DNA from: Biscogniauxia marginata
Taxonomy: Eukaryota; Ascomycota; Sordariomycetes; Xylariales; Xylariaceae
Direction of reading: 5' to 3'
Length of the DNA: 64,000 nt
Assembly: GCA_022695795.1 (NCBI GenBank)
Contig: MU404073.1
Location: 434,001 to 498,000, forward strand
A program made the translations under genes and the position numbers. Within the stretch, counting starts at the first letter, position 1. The number at the start of each line of letters is the position of its first letter. Below, one piece after another: positions 23,115-34,981 of the stretch. The notes under the pieces were generated by a model that did not search any database, was not told the origin of the DNA, and saw only the letters and a program-made list of their open reading frames with translations.

Positions 23115-24218
23115 ATGCCCCCCCATCTTTTTCGCCTCGATAGGAGGAGATGCACTCGCTTAACCTGGGCGCTCGGCCTTGCTTTTATACTGCTTCTGTG
23201 GCTGAACCCCAACTGGACCGACACGTCCATTCATCACGTCTTCAAGTTTGAACCTGGTGAGGTTGACTTCACAAACCCCACTGTTGTCCAGAGCATATGC
23301 GGCCAACACGGGTGGTCGCCATTCCGTGACCCCTCTAGCCGCAAGGTCTATGATCTAATCATGGTTAACACCGAGCTGGATTGGCTGGAGATTCGCCTCA
23401 ATGGCAGCTACCACTACGTCGATTATTTTGTCATTGTCGAGTCCAAGAAGACTTTCACCAACCACGATAAACCCCTGGTGATTCAGGAGAATTTATCCAA
23501 ATTCTCCGCCTATCGTGACAAGATCATCTACCACCAGCTCGAGATCCCGGAAGGCTTCCATTCCGACAGGGTAAATCCTTCATGGGCATGGGAGGACCTT
23601 CAGCGGAATGCTATGTACGATCAGGTTTTACCGCGCTTAACAGGTGCTCAAGCCCCAGCTTATGGCGACGTCATCCTTGTCGCCGACGTCGACGAGCTTG
23701 TGCGCCCGGAAACCTTAGTAATACTTAAGGCCTGCAACTTCCCGCGCCGGCTCACTCTCAGAAGTCATTTCTATTATTACAGCTTTCAGTACATGCACAA
23801 GGGCACGCAGTGGGCGCACCCCCAGGCTACTTATTACCAGGGCTGGAGGACCATCCTTCCAGTCAACCTGCGAAATTCGGATGGCGGTCTCCAACCGTTG
23901 ATCAGGTTGGAGAAGGGTGATCTTTGGAGTGCGGGTTGGCATTGCTCGACCTGTTTCTCTACCATAGATGAGGTTTTGACTAAATTGTCGTCCTTCTCGC
24001 ACATTTGGCTAAACCAGGAGATCTATCGCGATCCCGATCGCATAGCAGACAGGGTGAGAAGTGGGAAAGATCTCTGGGATCGTGAGGGAGAAGAGTATGA
24101 GAAAATCGACGGCAATAAGGATATTCCCGCGCTTCTACTAGACCAGCCGAGCAAGTTTCCATATCTGCTCAGCAGAGATGGCCCCACCGCCGGCTTTCAG
24201 GATTACCCGGGACGGTAG
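23115..24218 (+). CDS. Glycosyltransferase family 17 (MGAT3-like), type II membrane protein
   Basis: Single exon, 367 residues. GT17 includes animal beta-1,4-mannosyl-glycoprotein N-acetylglucosaminyltransferase III; fungal members are uncharacterised in substrate. Seen: short basic cytosolic tail (RLDRRRCTR), one membrane anchor (LTWALGLAFILLLWL, about 16-30), then the domain: RKVYDLIMVNTELDWLEIRL, VDYFVIVESKKTFT, YRDKIIYHQL, ERNAMYD-like QRNAMYDQVL, the metal-binding DVD (ADVDEL, 191-193) with RPE, HFYYYSFQ, the GWRTILP strand and the GWHCSTCF motif near the end. The topology implies a Golgi lumenal enzyme. Start ATG 23115 gives a complete anchor; no intron is needed. Confidence 0.93.
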   Translation: MPPHLFRLDRRRCTRLTWALGLAFILLLWLNPNWTDTSIHHVFKFEPGEVDFTNPTVVQSICGQHGWSPFRDPSSRKVYDLIMVNTELDWLEIRLNGSYHYVDYFVIVESKKTFTNHDKPLVIQENLSKFSAYRDKIIYHQLEIPEGFHSDRVNPSWAWEDLQRNAMYDQVLPRLTGAQAPAYGDVILVADVDELVRPETLVILKACNFPRRLTLRSHFYYYSFQYMHKGTQWAHPQATYYQGWRTILPVNLRNSDGGLQPLIRLEKGDLWSAGWHCSTCFSTIDEVLTKLSSFSHIWLNQEIYRDPDRIADRVRSGKDLWDREGEEYEKIDGNKDIPALLLDQPSKFPYLLSRDGPTAGFQDYPGR

Positions 24219-25614
24219 GATGACATCCAATTTTTGGGAGAGGTAGTAAACTGTACCAATAGGGGCAAGCTACACATTCAATGAGCCTGTCTCGCAAAAT
24301 ATCAGATCTTGCTACTCTAGATATGCCATCTCACTACGCAGCTTTCGCACCCGCGTGGCTAACAATGTCACTTGCATGGTCCGTGTTTAATTCAGTTTGC
24401 TCTGCTTTGCTTGGCTGGTGGGCTGGTGTTCTGGTCATCTTTTCGACACGTGAATCTCGGCGCTAGTTGTAAGCTTCCCGGGAGGTACAGCGGATTAGGC
24501 TACCTAGATGCCATGTATTATGCCTAGAATACAAACAGGACATCCGAATTAGGGCATAGACGCTCACTTTCGGGCCAGTGCGGAGTTCTTGCCTAGCGAA
24601 TCCGTCGACTACTTCGGTTCCCCACAAGGTCTGACGCTCGCACGAGAGAGGCACAAGACCATTCCTAGTTTACAGTGTCTAGCGAGATGACATGTCTCGA
24701 TAGTTGTCCCTTTCAACACCTCAGCATAATCTTCGCAGAAGCGAGACGCTTCCCACACTTGATCAGACGTCCCAATTGGCGAGCAGATGGCCTTGTTTGT
24801 CAAGCCAGAAGGATTAGGCGATTGAAAAGACCTTCAAGAAAACACGCCCTCTGATGAATTATCCCGTGAGATATTTCCTGATTGTTCCTCTTGGCGTCAC
24901 GTCACCCCAAAGCTTAGGTAGTTGCCTCAGCTATCTCCTCCTGTAACACTTCCGTGCTGATAGGTGTGACCGACCCGTGTGGTTTATGACACGGTATAAC
25001 ATCGAGCAGTATTTCTTTTACATAGCTGCGCATACAGAGACTAGGCGTTCCAAATATGATGTTTCAATGACTCAAATCCTATTTGGGGACCACTCTGGTT
25101 CTTCCAGGCCCTCACCGTACCGTACGCAAGTGTTGTCATAGGAAGTAAGTGAATGGACCTGGACGCTCTAAACCCAACAGCTTGCGGTGACCTTAGTATG
25201 AAAGCGTAACTCTATTGTCAACCTCGTGTCTCCCGGGCCTAGCTAATCACTCTGAAACACTAGGAGATAGTTACTGCGTAGAAAGCTCTTAAAGGCCACT
25301 AGAAGCTTCAGTCAGTTTTCACGCCCGCACCCCTACCTGCTACTATGCAGATAAAACCACCCACGTTCATCTCACGACCAACAATATACGCACCCTAGAG
25401 TCACCCTACACGGCCTATATACACAGAAGTACTATGTAACTATCTCATAACTCCATTCGACATCCTTTCACGATATCACCGAGCTTTAACCGCAGCGCGT
25501 GTACCGTCTACTATTCGTTCCTTGTTCATAACATAGTCGACTACCATTTCGGGTACCTACCCCTGAATATCGAAGTGTTACCAATCATCTTCTACGCATC
25601 AAATATTATCAAGA
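24219..25614. other. Spacer, no supportable gene
   Basis: 1.4 kb. Short open frames occur (for example 24281-24466 plus, 24609-24803 minus with several Cys), but none has a start context, domain or splice continuation I can defend. Base composition is intermediate and no AT-rich island is present. It marks the change from housekeeping genes on the left to accessory-looking genes on the right. Confidence 0.5.
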
Positions 25615-26241
25615 ATGTTTCCCTACAAAATCCTGACGGTAGGCCCAGTCTTCTTTGGCCAGCTCCAACGGGTAAACCCCCAGGGCTTCGTCACCAACTG
25701 TACCTGGCAGACGAGCCTTCTACAGGATAACTGGCTCGGCATGTACTGCAACAATGATGATTGGGCAGATTATAGCTACGAGTGGACATGGTACCGCTCC
25801 TCCTAGTCTATGCTTTAATGCAAAGGGGTCCGTCAGCTAATGCAGTGGTTTATCTTGAAGGTTCGATACTAATCTCTGCCTGGTCAACAACGGTGGCCAG
25901 CTCATAGCCTACGACAAGTACGCAAATACATATGATTTTCTTGAGAGGCACATAGGTCTTACATTCTGACATGAGCAGTGGAAACTACTGGCCTACTTGC
26001 CGCAACTGTACCACTCTTGGCAGCGACGTCAACTACATCCTAAACTGTATCTGTTACCAGCCCGACGGTCAGTTAGCCCCGGCTACATATGACCTCAGTA
26101 GGTTTCCCGTGTGCTATCTGGTTTACCTACACCGTCATCCAATACTGACTTTGGGAAATAGACCTTATCCTCTTCAACCACAATGGGAGTCTAGGCTGCT
26201 TTGATCATGCTGGTAACAAAACTAAGGAAGGTCCGATTTAG
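25615..26241 (+). CDS. CVNH (cyanovirin-N homology) domain protein, small lectin
   Basis: Four exons, 25615-25790, 25861-25917, 25979-26097 and 26162-26241, encode 143 residues; introns of 70, 61 and 64 bases are canonical and the phases agree. CVNH proteins of fungi bind mannose-rich glycans. Seen: two sequence repeats of about 50 residues. Each has an N-terminal Cys strand (FVTNCTWQ; YWPTCRNCT), a middle strand with Cys (WLGMYCNND; YILNCICYQ) and a closing NGGQLIAYD / NGSLGCFD, the usual N-x-G-x-L end of a CVNH half. At least ten Cys suggest secretion, but the first 20 residues (MFPYKILTVGPVFFGQ) are only weakly signal-like, so an upstream exon cannot be excluded. Homology call is by pattern. 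Confidence 0.75.
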
Positions 26242-27255
26242 TTGCGGTGCACCCGGATAATGTCCTCTTTAGCAGACACATGACTGGTAGTGAGCGATAC
26301 AGTCGGCTGTATTTTTTGGTTATAATGTGGCCAGCGTCCCCGTCAAGGCCGTGAAGGTTTTGCCTGTATAGTGGTTCGAGAATAGACTAGATGGATCAAT
26401 GCACACCGATTTGGTTTCTTGTATTTCCCGAGTAAGTATCACCTATGTAGACATTTGAAGGATGAAGCCATTTGGGTAATTTATCTTTGATGAATGATGT
26501 AGTCATTTCCCTGGCAAGGTGCCTATGTTCGTGTGTTCGGAGTGGCGAGAATCTCTGTGCGGTCCTCTTGGCCGCCTAAGCATTCCACTTATAATGAACC
26601 CCAACTTCCACAACTTGGTAATAGGTTTGGGTTAGCGCCCCCGCATCACAACGAGTAAGGCCTTTTACCTCACCACCGTGATGTTGGGAGGCAAAACCAA
26701 AAAGAGAAAAGGCGGGTTGTAAGTGTGTTGCTTTACACCTTCTCATAGTGACTTTATTAAAAACTAAAGTATCATTTTAAGTGTTTAATCTAAAAATGTT
26801 ATTTTTATAAAATGGAATACTTTATAAATTAATATAATTATTATTATAAATCAAAATTAAAAAATTAATTAAAACTAAGTTATATTAAAAATAATTTATA
26901 AATATAAGAAATTTAATTCAAATTAAAAAATGTAAAATTATATATAACTTCTTTATAAATATTTTAAATAAATATTAATTAAATAATTAATAATATAATT
27001 TTATTTAAAGTTTATAAAACATATTAAATATAAACTTTATAACTTTAATTATATTAACAAAACTTTAAATAAAAAGTTTTTTAAAAGTAAAATAATATTA
27101 AGTTTTGAATTTAAAAGCCATTTCGCTATATTCTCACCGGGAATTATTGAAACATAAATATTACGGTCTTAATATTAAAATGTTTCTATTTTACTGACGG
27201 TGATTGCTGATTTCATTTGCTGAATGGTACACCGGATAACTAAGAAACGTCTGCA
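26242..27255. other. Spacer holding a small AT-rich island (about 26,745-27,125)
   Basis: The left part is ordinary spacer. From about 26,745 to 27,125 the sequence is almost only A and T with almost no CG or GC dinucleotides, abruptly starting after a GC-rich patch (GAAAAGGCGGGTTG) and ending at CCATTTCGC. This is the pattern of a short repeat copy fully mutated by RIP. No internal motif allows naming the original element. The sulfatase stop lies only about 130 bases further on. Confidence 0.65.
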
Positions 27256-29653
27256 TCAATCGTATATCACTGGCTGGAGGGCGCCTTCGAACTCCGCAAG
27301 ATACCCGTCCTTGCAAGCCGTGAAAGTAACCCTTTTCTGCTGCTCCGTATAGAATTCATCAAATTCGGGATTCATTGCGTCCCTGAGACTCGCCACGTTG
27401 CCTTGTGGGTGCAATGTTGCCCAAGGTCTCGTGCACACCGTTCCTTTGCATGACTTAAGTGTGAGGAGCAAGCTGTCTATGCGTGCAGCGAGTTTATCAA
27501 CGCTCCACCCATAGACGTTGCCCTCAGAGCCGTATAAGTTGCTCATTTGTCCCGGGTCAGCCTGGGATAAATTAGCAGACGAGAGAATTGAAGCAATTAG
27601 GTAAACCATCAAGCTTCACCTGCATATCGTATAGCTCATGGTCATTTGAACACCATACGGTATAGGCGATATTGTACCCATCACCAATGACGCGTAGGGA
27701 CTTATATGTATTATTTCCACCGGATCCTAGCACTGATATTAGTTATCTTGTTCCCTGACGGAAAAGATGGCATACCGTCCCGATAAGCTCCTTCTGGGAT
27801 CGAGCTTCCCCAGAATTCCAGGTTCACGTGTTCGCTTGTCCGGACCGCCGCCGCCTGCTGCTCTTTCGTCACAGGCATTGGCTCACCGTCGAAACCTGTC
27901 TGAAGCGGAATGCCGGCTAGGTTAAACAGCGTGGGAACGATATCAGTGTGCGACGTAGGGTAAGACACAGTTTTACCCTTCTCCACACCTGGGCCTCTTA
28001 TGATGAAGGGAACATTGTAATCTTCCTCTATGGGACAAGTTTTCCCAGGTGGGAGCCGATGCTGGCCAATATGGTATCCATTGTCAGTGGTGTATATAAG
28101 ATATGTGTCTTTAAGGATAGCCGGGTGCTCCTCGAGACGGCTGATAACAGCTTCAATGAGGTCATCGACTGCTTGCAACGCCTGAATGCGCTTCCGGTAG
28201 AACTCATCGTTATAGTCGATAACTGTCTGGTTCAGTTGCTTAAGTGTTCTAATCCAGCTCCCACCGCTAGGCTAAACGATGTTAACTACCTCCCGAAGCT
28301 CTCAATTTGCCAGCTCAACACCTACAACTTCTGGATTGAAACTGTCCGTCCGTGGAACCTTCAGGCCCGGGAAAAGGTCCTTATGGCGATCTGCGGGGAC
28401 AGCCGGGTTAAAAACACCCCTGATCGTCTCTGCATGAGGGCCAATGGGCGCGACACCAATAAAGAATGGATCTCCCTTATAAATGGCATCGTCCAAGTAA
28501 GCGATGGATCTTTCAGCGGCCAGGTCGGTTGAATACTCTCCGGGATGGTTTTTCGGGGCCTCCTGGTCCTGCTGCATCGTGACATTATAGTAGATGTACG
28601 TGTTTGGGTCGAGAAAGACTAACTAAGCTCAGCCAGGATGCTTTTTATGGCCTACTTTACCTACAGTCGTTTTTAGTCCACCCCTTTGCGAAAGGGCTGT
28701 TATAGGTCGTAGTTGAGTGACCGTTCATGAGTTTACCCGTGTAATAAGTATTGTAGCCCTCCTCCTGGAGCCACTGTGATATCGTTAGGTATCTATTGTG
28801 ATAATTCCTAGTGAAGCTTCGAGATAAGCCTAATAATGACTCGAAGGTGTATGATTCACCCTTGTCTCAACCTCCTCAACATATATACTACAGTCTTGGT
28901 AGAAAAGGGGGTGTTATGAGAACTGAGAACTTAGAACTGACATACTACTGGGAGATATTCGTCATTCCACCCCTCGGAAACGAACTTGGTGTAACCGCCT
29001 GACAGGGGATAGTTAGCATTGAGGTAGGGCATAAGTGAAGAGCGGGTTTATAATTACCATACGGCGCACTAACATCTGTCACATTCGTATTATGCGCAGC
29101 TCTTCCTGTCAGCAAAGAGACCCGCGAAGGACAACACAATGAGATCGTGCAAAAATGCCTGTTGAAGGATGTACCCTGCTTGACAAAGTGCCGCTATTCC
29201 AAGACTGAGAGTCAGTAATCATCATATACTATTCCTAATAGTCTTCAGAGGAAGTCTGTGAGCTCGTGACAAGCCGCGTCTCTGGCGTAGATACCCTCTA
29301 AACTAGTACATGTGAAAAGTCAAGAAAGCTTGGTACTGACTTGCACCGCTGGTTGATAATCCAGAGAGTTTAGGCCTATAATAGACACGAGTTAGCTTGT
29401 TTTAACGGATGAAGAAGGCCCTATGCAGATTTCTAGCTCCTGCATCTATAGCGAAATGCTTATAGACTAGTAGTCATAATGAAGAGACACCCGTCCTCGG
29501 AGCAGGTGACGATGGAAATTAGAAGCACCAAGGTCACGTACGTAAGTCTTGGTCATCTGTTATTATGAATATGAAATTAGGTTTCCTGGGGGTTGCGGCA
29601 ATGGAAGCAAGCCAAGAGCTTGCAAGCAGCAAGTTGGCGAGGCTGAATAACAT
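27256..29653 (-). CDS. Secreted arylsulfatase-type sulfatase
   Basis: Nine exons: 29653-29542, 29375-29341, 29193-29058, 28998-28946, 28773-28665, 28618-28326, 28271-27776, 27726-27620, 27561-27256; 548 residues with all phases consistent. Sulfatases hydrolyse sulfate esters using a formylglycine made from Cys. Seen: signal peptide (MLFSLANLLLASSWLASIAA), calcium-site DD in FIITDDQDLR, the modification motif with Cys69 in LCCPSRVSLLTGR, GGYTKFV...YLPVWLQEEGYNTYYTGK, FFIGVAPIGPHAE, YTTDNGYHIGQHRL, PFIIRGPGV, SHTDIVPTLFNLAGI and the C-terminal NIAYTVWCSNDHELYDM. Introns of 166, 147 and 172 bases are longer than in neighbours. In fungi such enzymes scavenge sulfur from aromatic or sugar sulfates; substrate here unknown. 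It reads away from the dehydrogenase's 3' end. Confidence 0.93.
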
Positions 29654-30145
29654 GGTGCTCGAGATCTACAAGCGTCACTCGGGCGTGTAGTAAAGACACT
29701 AATGGTACGAAAATGGAGGTTGGGGGGATTGCTCTTAATTATTGGAAATTTTTCCTTTTCTCTTTCTTTTATTGATTTCTTGTTCTCAACATCGGGGCCC
29801 TACCGGAATGGATTACCGGAATGGATTTCCGGTAGTAGGCGGCACAACCGGCGCTTTATCATAAGGACATCTGCTGATGCGAGCATCAGGGAAGATGACG
29901 TGCTTTATAGCCTGCCACTAGAGATACACCAGCTCCTAATAATGTGGGCATATACTACCGTAGAGGCAGAGTCAACTAATTCACTTTATCGCGTTAGGAA
30001 TGACGATAAACGCACTTTTCTCATCCTCCACCCACTTATTTATTTCGTGACTGACTCCCCTGGGAAATTAATTTTTTACAAATAAGTTTCCGGCTTTCAC
30101 ATGCCTCTGTGGGGCCCACGAAACAGAAGCAATGATGCCTACTTG
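29654..30145. promoter_or_regulatory. Sulfatase upstream region
   Basis: 0.5 kb between the sulfatase start and the dehydrogenase stop. It includes a 127-codon open frame (29702-30085, plus) of unusual composition with no domain, which I do not accept as a gene, and a short tandem repeat TACCGGAATGGAT in two copies followed by a third partial copy (29801-29833). No sulfur-regulator (Cys3-type) site could be identified with confidence. Confidence 0.45.
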
Positions 30146-31729
<1,584 letters not shown>

Positions 31730-32458
31730 TATCTCACCATGAAAGACTTGCGGTACAGTAACAGGTCTTTGTTCGAAAGCGGCAAAAACGACAGAATCAA
31801 CAGACTTGTGGGTTATAGCAGCCTTGATCAAATAGACTTCTATGAGTGACAGCCCCCAAACAAATCGTAGGTAAGTATTGGCAGCGAGGGAGGTGTCGGT
31901 AGAAGGAATAACCGAACATAACTCCGACTCTTCTGCATGATTTTATCGTTCGGTACTGGCCGTATGGGCGATCACGGTCGGTCCCACGTAGATATCAATT
32001 AGTTCGTCCTCATTGGCTAGAACTTACACATACCGGTAGTACCGCTATAGAGTTGGCAGATAGCACAGATATGACTACCAAGAGTGGCCAGAAGAAGCCG
32101 TTGGTAAAACAGACCATCAACTTCCCGGTAGGTTCAATACAGACCATTTTTCAAATAACCATACTATTTGTGATGAATACCTAACCCAGCTCAGTAGACT
32201 AAAACTTCGAGAAATGTGAACTCTAGGATAGTTCGTGACATTGAGCGGCAATATGACATATTTGATGAATCGACAGCACCCCTACCCGCTCTTCAGGTTC
32301 ATCATTTTGTCTTCAACTTGTAGCATTAGCGTTGTACTGTTAGTCGAGTTCGATGTTGCTGGGGTTGCGACCGCAATATCAGGTCTTTATACATATATTC
32401 ATGGGCGCAGATGTATAGGTTTCGCTTAAGGTGTTTACCGAGTTCAACATTATATCAA
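31730..32458. other. Spacer between dehydrogenase and hydrolase
   Basis: 0.7 kb, upstream of the dehydrogenase and downstream of the hydrolase, both on minus. It should contain the dehydrogenase promoter. AT-rich, with a small open frame at 32235-32429 that has no recognisable features. Confidence 0.5.
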
Positions 32459-33358
32459 TTACACGAAAAAACTTAGGATAGCAGAAACAACATCAGCCGG
32501 CGCATGCTCGGGTAGATAGTGGCCAGAGTCAACGCTATACCCTGTGATAGATACATTTTTCTCAGCGACAGCACGCCATTCTCTGATTGCATCGAAACAT
32601 TTCTCGATGACGCCCCGTTTTGCCCAGAGAACCATTAATGGGCAGCGTACCAGCTTTCCCTGGTTCAGATCGTCACGAGCCTCGTCTAGGTCCAAGGTTG
32701 CGCTTGCTCGATAATCTTGACACATTGCATGGACAGCTGAAGGGTCTTCTAATACCTTGACGTAGTAGTCGAAGCATTTTTGGTCGAATATTTGTAGCCC
32801 GTCTTCCTGCCGACCACCCATGAACAATTCGGCGAACCTCCTCGGGCTCGCCGAGATCAACGACTCGGGCAAGGGCTCCTTCTGTATCAAGAAGAACCAG
32901 TGAAAATACGTCTTGGGAAACTCGATATCGGTGGTTGTATACATGGTCAGTGTAGGGCAGATATCCAGGAAGATTGCTTTCCGAACACGCTCTGGGTAAT
33001 CGACACATAATTTGTGTGCAACGCGTGCTCCACGGTCATGTGCGCAGACAAAGAAAGACTCAAAGCCAAACTTGTCCATGACTGCTATGCAGTCACGAGC
33101 CATTTCACTCTTTGCGTAGGCAGCTACTTGGGCGGGCTTTGATGACTCTCCGTAACCGCGAAGATCTAACATTACAACGGTGTAGTTGCGAATCAGTTGC
33201 GGTGCAACACGATGCCAAATATGGAGACTCTGCGGGAAGCCATGGAGAAGAAGTAGTGGCGGCAGTTTGGATGAAAGGTTGACGCCACGGAGTCCGTGTA
33301 TGCCAACTCCTAGGTTAGGTTGAGTGCTGACCGTGAATTCTTCAAACTCGTCGAACAT
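32459..33358 (-). CDS. Alpha/beta hydrolase of the fluoroacetate dehalogenase / epoxide hydrolase group
   Basis: Single exon, 299 residues. Seen: oxyanion motif HGFPQ (39-43), nucleophile elbow AHDRGAR with Asp108, Arg109 and Arg112, acid Asp132 in FLDICPT, His153-Trp154 in YFHWFF, Tyr216 in CQDYRAS, and catalytic His280 in DSGHYLPEHAP. In fluoroacetate dehalogenases the same set (Asp-Arg-x-x-Arg, His-Trp, Tyr, His) makes the nucleophile, carboxylate clamp and halide pocket, so the active site is complete for that chemistry by pattern. Fungal homologues are often annotated as epoxide hydrolases; the HW and Tyr residues favour haloacid dehalogenase-type. Natural substrate is unknown. No signal peptide, so cytosolic. 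Confidence 0.82.
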   Translation of the reverse strand: MFDEFEEFTVSTQPNLGVGIHGLRGVNLSSKLPPLLLLHGFPQSLHIWHRVAPQLIRNYTVVMLDLRGYGESSKPAQVAAYAKSEMARDCIAVMDKFGFESFFVCAHDRGARVAHKLCVDYPERVRKAIFLDICPTLTMYTTTDIEFPKTYFHWFFLIQKEPLPESLISASPRRFAELFMGGRQEDGLQIFDQKCFDYYVKVLEDPSAVHAMCQDYRASATLDLDEARDDLNQGKLVRCPLMVLWAKRGVIEKCFDAIREWRAVAEKNVSITGYSVDSGHYLPEHAPADVVSAILSFFV

Positions 33359-33800
33359 GGTTCAGATGGTTGCTTGTATCAATCAACAGGGAAGGTCTCT
33401 TGTATCTTCTAAGGATAGCCCGAGGTATCCTGTGTAGGGACTTTATTGCATTTAATCATAAGAGGCGAACTGGAGGAAAGCAGATAGACCACGAACGCAA
33501 CAATACTAGGTGTTCTCAGCACGTGCAGTGTTAAGCCTAAGAGCCTATGCCCACTAACTTGAGATGTACAGTAAGGTTATCCCCGGGCCGTCTATTCGTT
33601 GTCGGATAAACAATATTCTTTTCCTCACGCTGCCCAACAGGAGCCCGTGCCGTTTAAAAGAATACCCGACATCTCCACCGACACCGCTACCTACTATGCT
33701 AGAGGAGGTAAGTACAATACATGTCATCGTTCATCGTTCGATGCAATACTATTTCTAACTCAACTTTCTTAATCTTGGCCTATCGGTAACCGTATTCCCG
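33359..33800. promoter_or_regulatory. Divergent promoter, hydrolase and Zn2Cys6 gene
   Basis: 0.44 kb between two genes pointing apart. A possible short upstream exon (ATG 33693, MLEE followed by GTAAGT) would not splice in the frame of the zinc cluster, so I start the regulator at ATG 33801. No clear CGG-n-CCG palindrome for a zinc-cluster protein was recognised. Confidence 0.45.
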
Positions 33801-34835
33801 ATGTTGTCGGTTAGAAGCCGTGCAGCCACATCTTGCTATCGGTGTCGGGCCCGCAAGCAGAAGGTAAGTCGGTCACTACAAGGTACTGCCGTTGCATCTT
33901 TGTCATTGATAGCATTTGACTGTATCTAGTGTGATGCGCTGAGGTAAGTATTCACAAGATCGGCCTTCTCCATGTTACTCTTACTTGCCCATCTAATTTT
34001 TACAAGGCCCACTTGCTCGCGATGCCAAAGAGTAAATGAACCCTGTATTTGGCCAGCAACGCAGAAACGGTGAGTAAATCTCTAGTCGATGCCGATACTC
34101 GTGTGCAATATAAGTAGCTAAATACGGCCTGGCGAGCTGGTAAGTGGGCCGGCAAAGGGATACACCGAAGCGCTCGAACATCGGCTAGCGGAAACAGAGA
34201 ACGTTCTCCTACAGCTCTTGTCCGTTACGGGCAACGAGACTCTCTGCCAGGCACTTGGCGAGGAAAGACCATCACCGAGACGTCTGTGGGCGTCTAATGA
34301 TGCAGCGTCGCCTCCATCAACAACATCAGATGGTGATTTGAGTCTTCCAGGGCCTAACAAGGCTGGATTGATAGCCCATTGGGATCGCTATCCACTGAAT
34401 ACAGCGGATAGCATCAGGCTTTGGGCAGAAAAGAACCTGGAGGAGCATACGAAGACAACGATGAAGTGTGTCACTAGTAGGCAAACTTTGGACTCGTTAG
34501 ACCTGAGAGAACGGGGCCACTCAGGTACACAGCAGCCAACTCTACTCTCCGAGAGCTGGGAGCGCGACCAACAGGATCCGTCAGGCCATATTCAGCGCAT
34601 GCCATCAGAGGCTTTCGGTCTGTCGACAAGTTCGTATGGAAACAAGCTTCACAATGAAACCAGTTCCGATGAGACAGCGCTAAGACTCGCCAACGAAACT
34701 ACTTCATTTCCCGATAGTCATATTTCTACTGTTGAACAGGATTCATCAAGTATGCTAAGGCCAAATTTGCCAGATAACGAAAGAAAGCGAAAGATCGAAT
34801 TGTCACGGGATTTCCGGCAGCAGTTTCTCTGGTAA
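33801..34835 (+). CDS. Short Zn2Cys6 zinc-cluster regulator
   Basis: Exons 33801-33863, 33930-33943 (14 bases), 34007-34069 and 34145-34835 give 276 residues. The binuclear zinc cluster is complete and split over three exons: CYRCRARKQKCDALRPTCSRCQRVNEPC pattern with spacing C-x2-C-x6-C-x6-C-x2-C-x6-C (written here by spacing; residues 12-39). It is followed by KRGPAKGYTEALEHRLAETE, the usual linker and dimerisation helix. The remainder is polar and ends KIELSRDFRQQFLW. There is no Fungal_trans middle domain in this frame, so this is either a naturally short zinc-cluster protein or the N-terminal half of a split one (see the facing gene). Start context and the third intron's acceptor (34141-34144) were chosen because only these keep the frame. 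Confidence 0.83.
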
Positions 34836-34981
34836 TAACATTTGGTCAACTAATTGTCCCTTTCTTATATAGCTGGAGACCAAGACATTAGCCTATAATA
34901 GTGCCTTCAAACCCTTATTGTATAGAGGTTGTTCTAGTGCAACTAGACCAATCTAGCCAAGGGTCCATCTTCTATTATCAA
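34836..34981. other. Short convergent spacer between the two regulator genes
   Basis: 146 bases separate the stop of the zinc-cluster gene from the stop of the Fungal_trans gene on the other strand. It contains CTTATATAGCTGGAG and TAGAGGTTGTTCTAGTG but no repeat or duplication that would mark a breakpoint. Confidence 0.5.

Noticed and set aside
24609..24803. 64-codon Cys-containing minus frame
   Set aside because: Considered as a small secreted protein remnant, but it has no signal peptide or recognisable family.
29702..30085. 127-codon plus frame between sulfatase and dehydrogenase
   Set aside because: Composition unlike its neighbours, includes a tandem DNA repeat, no domain.
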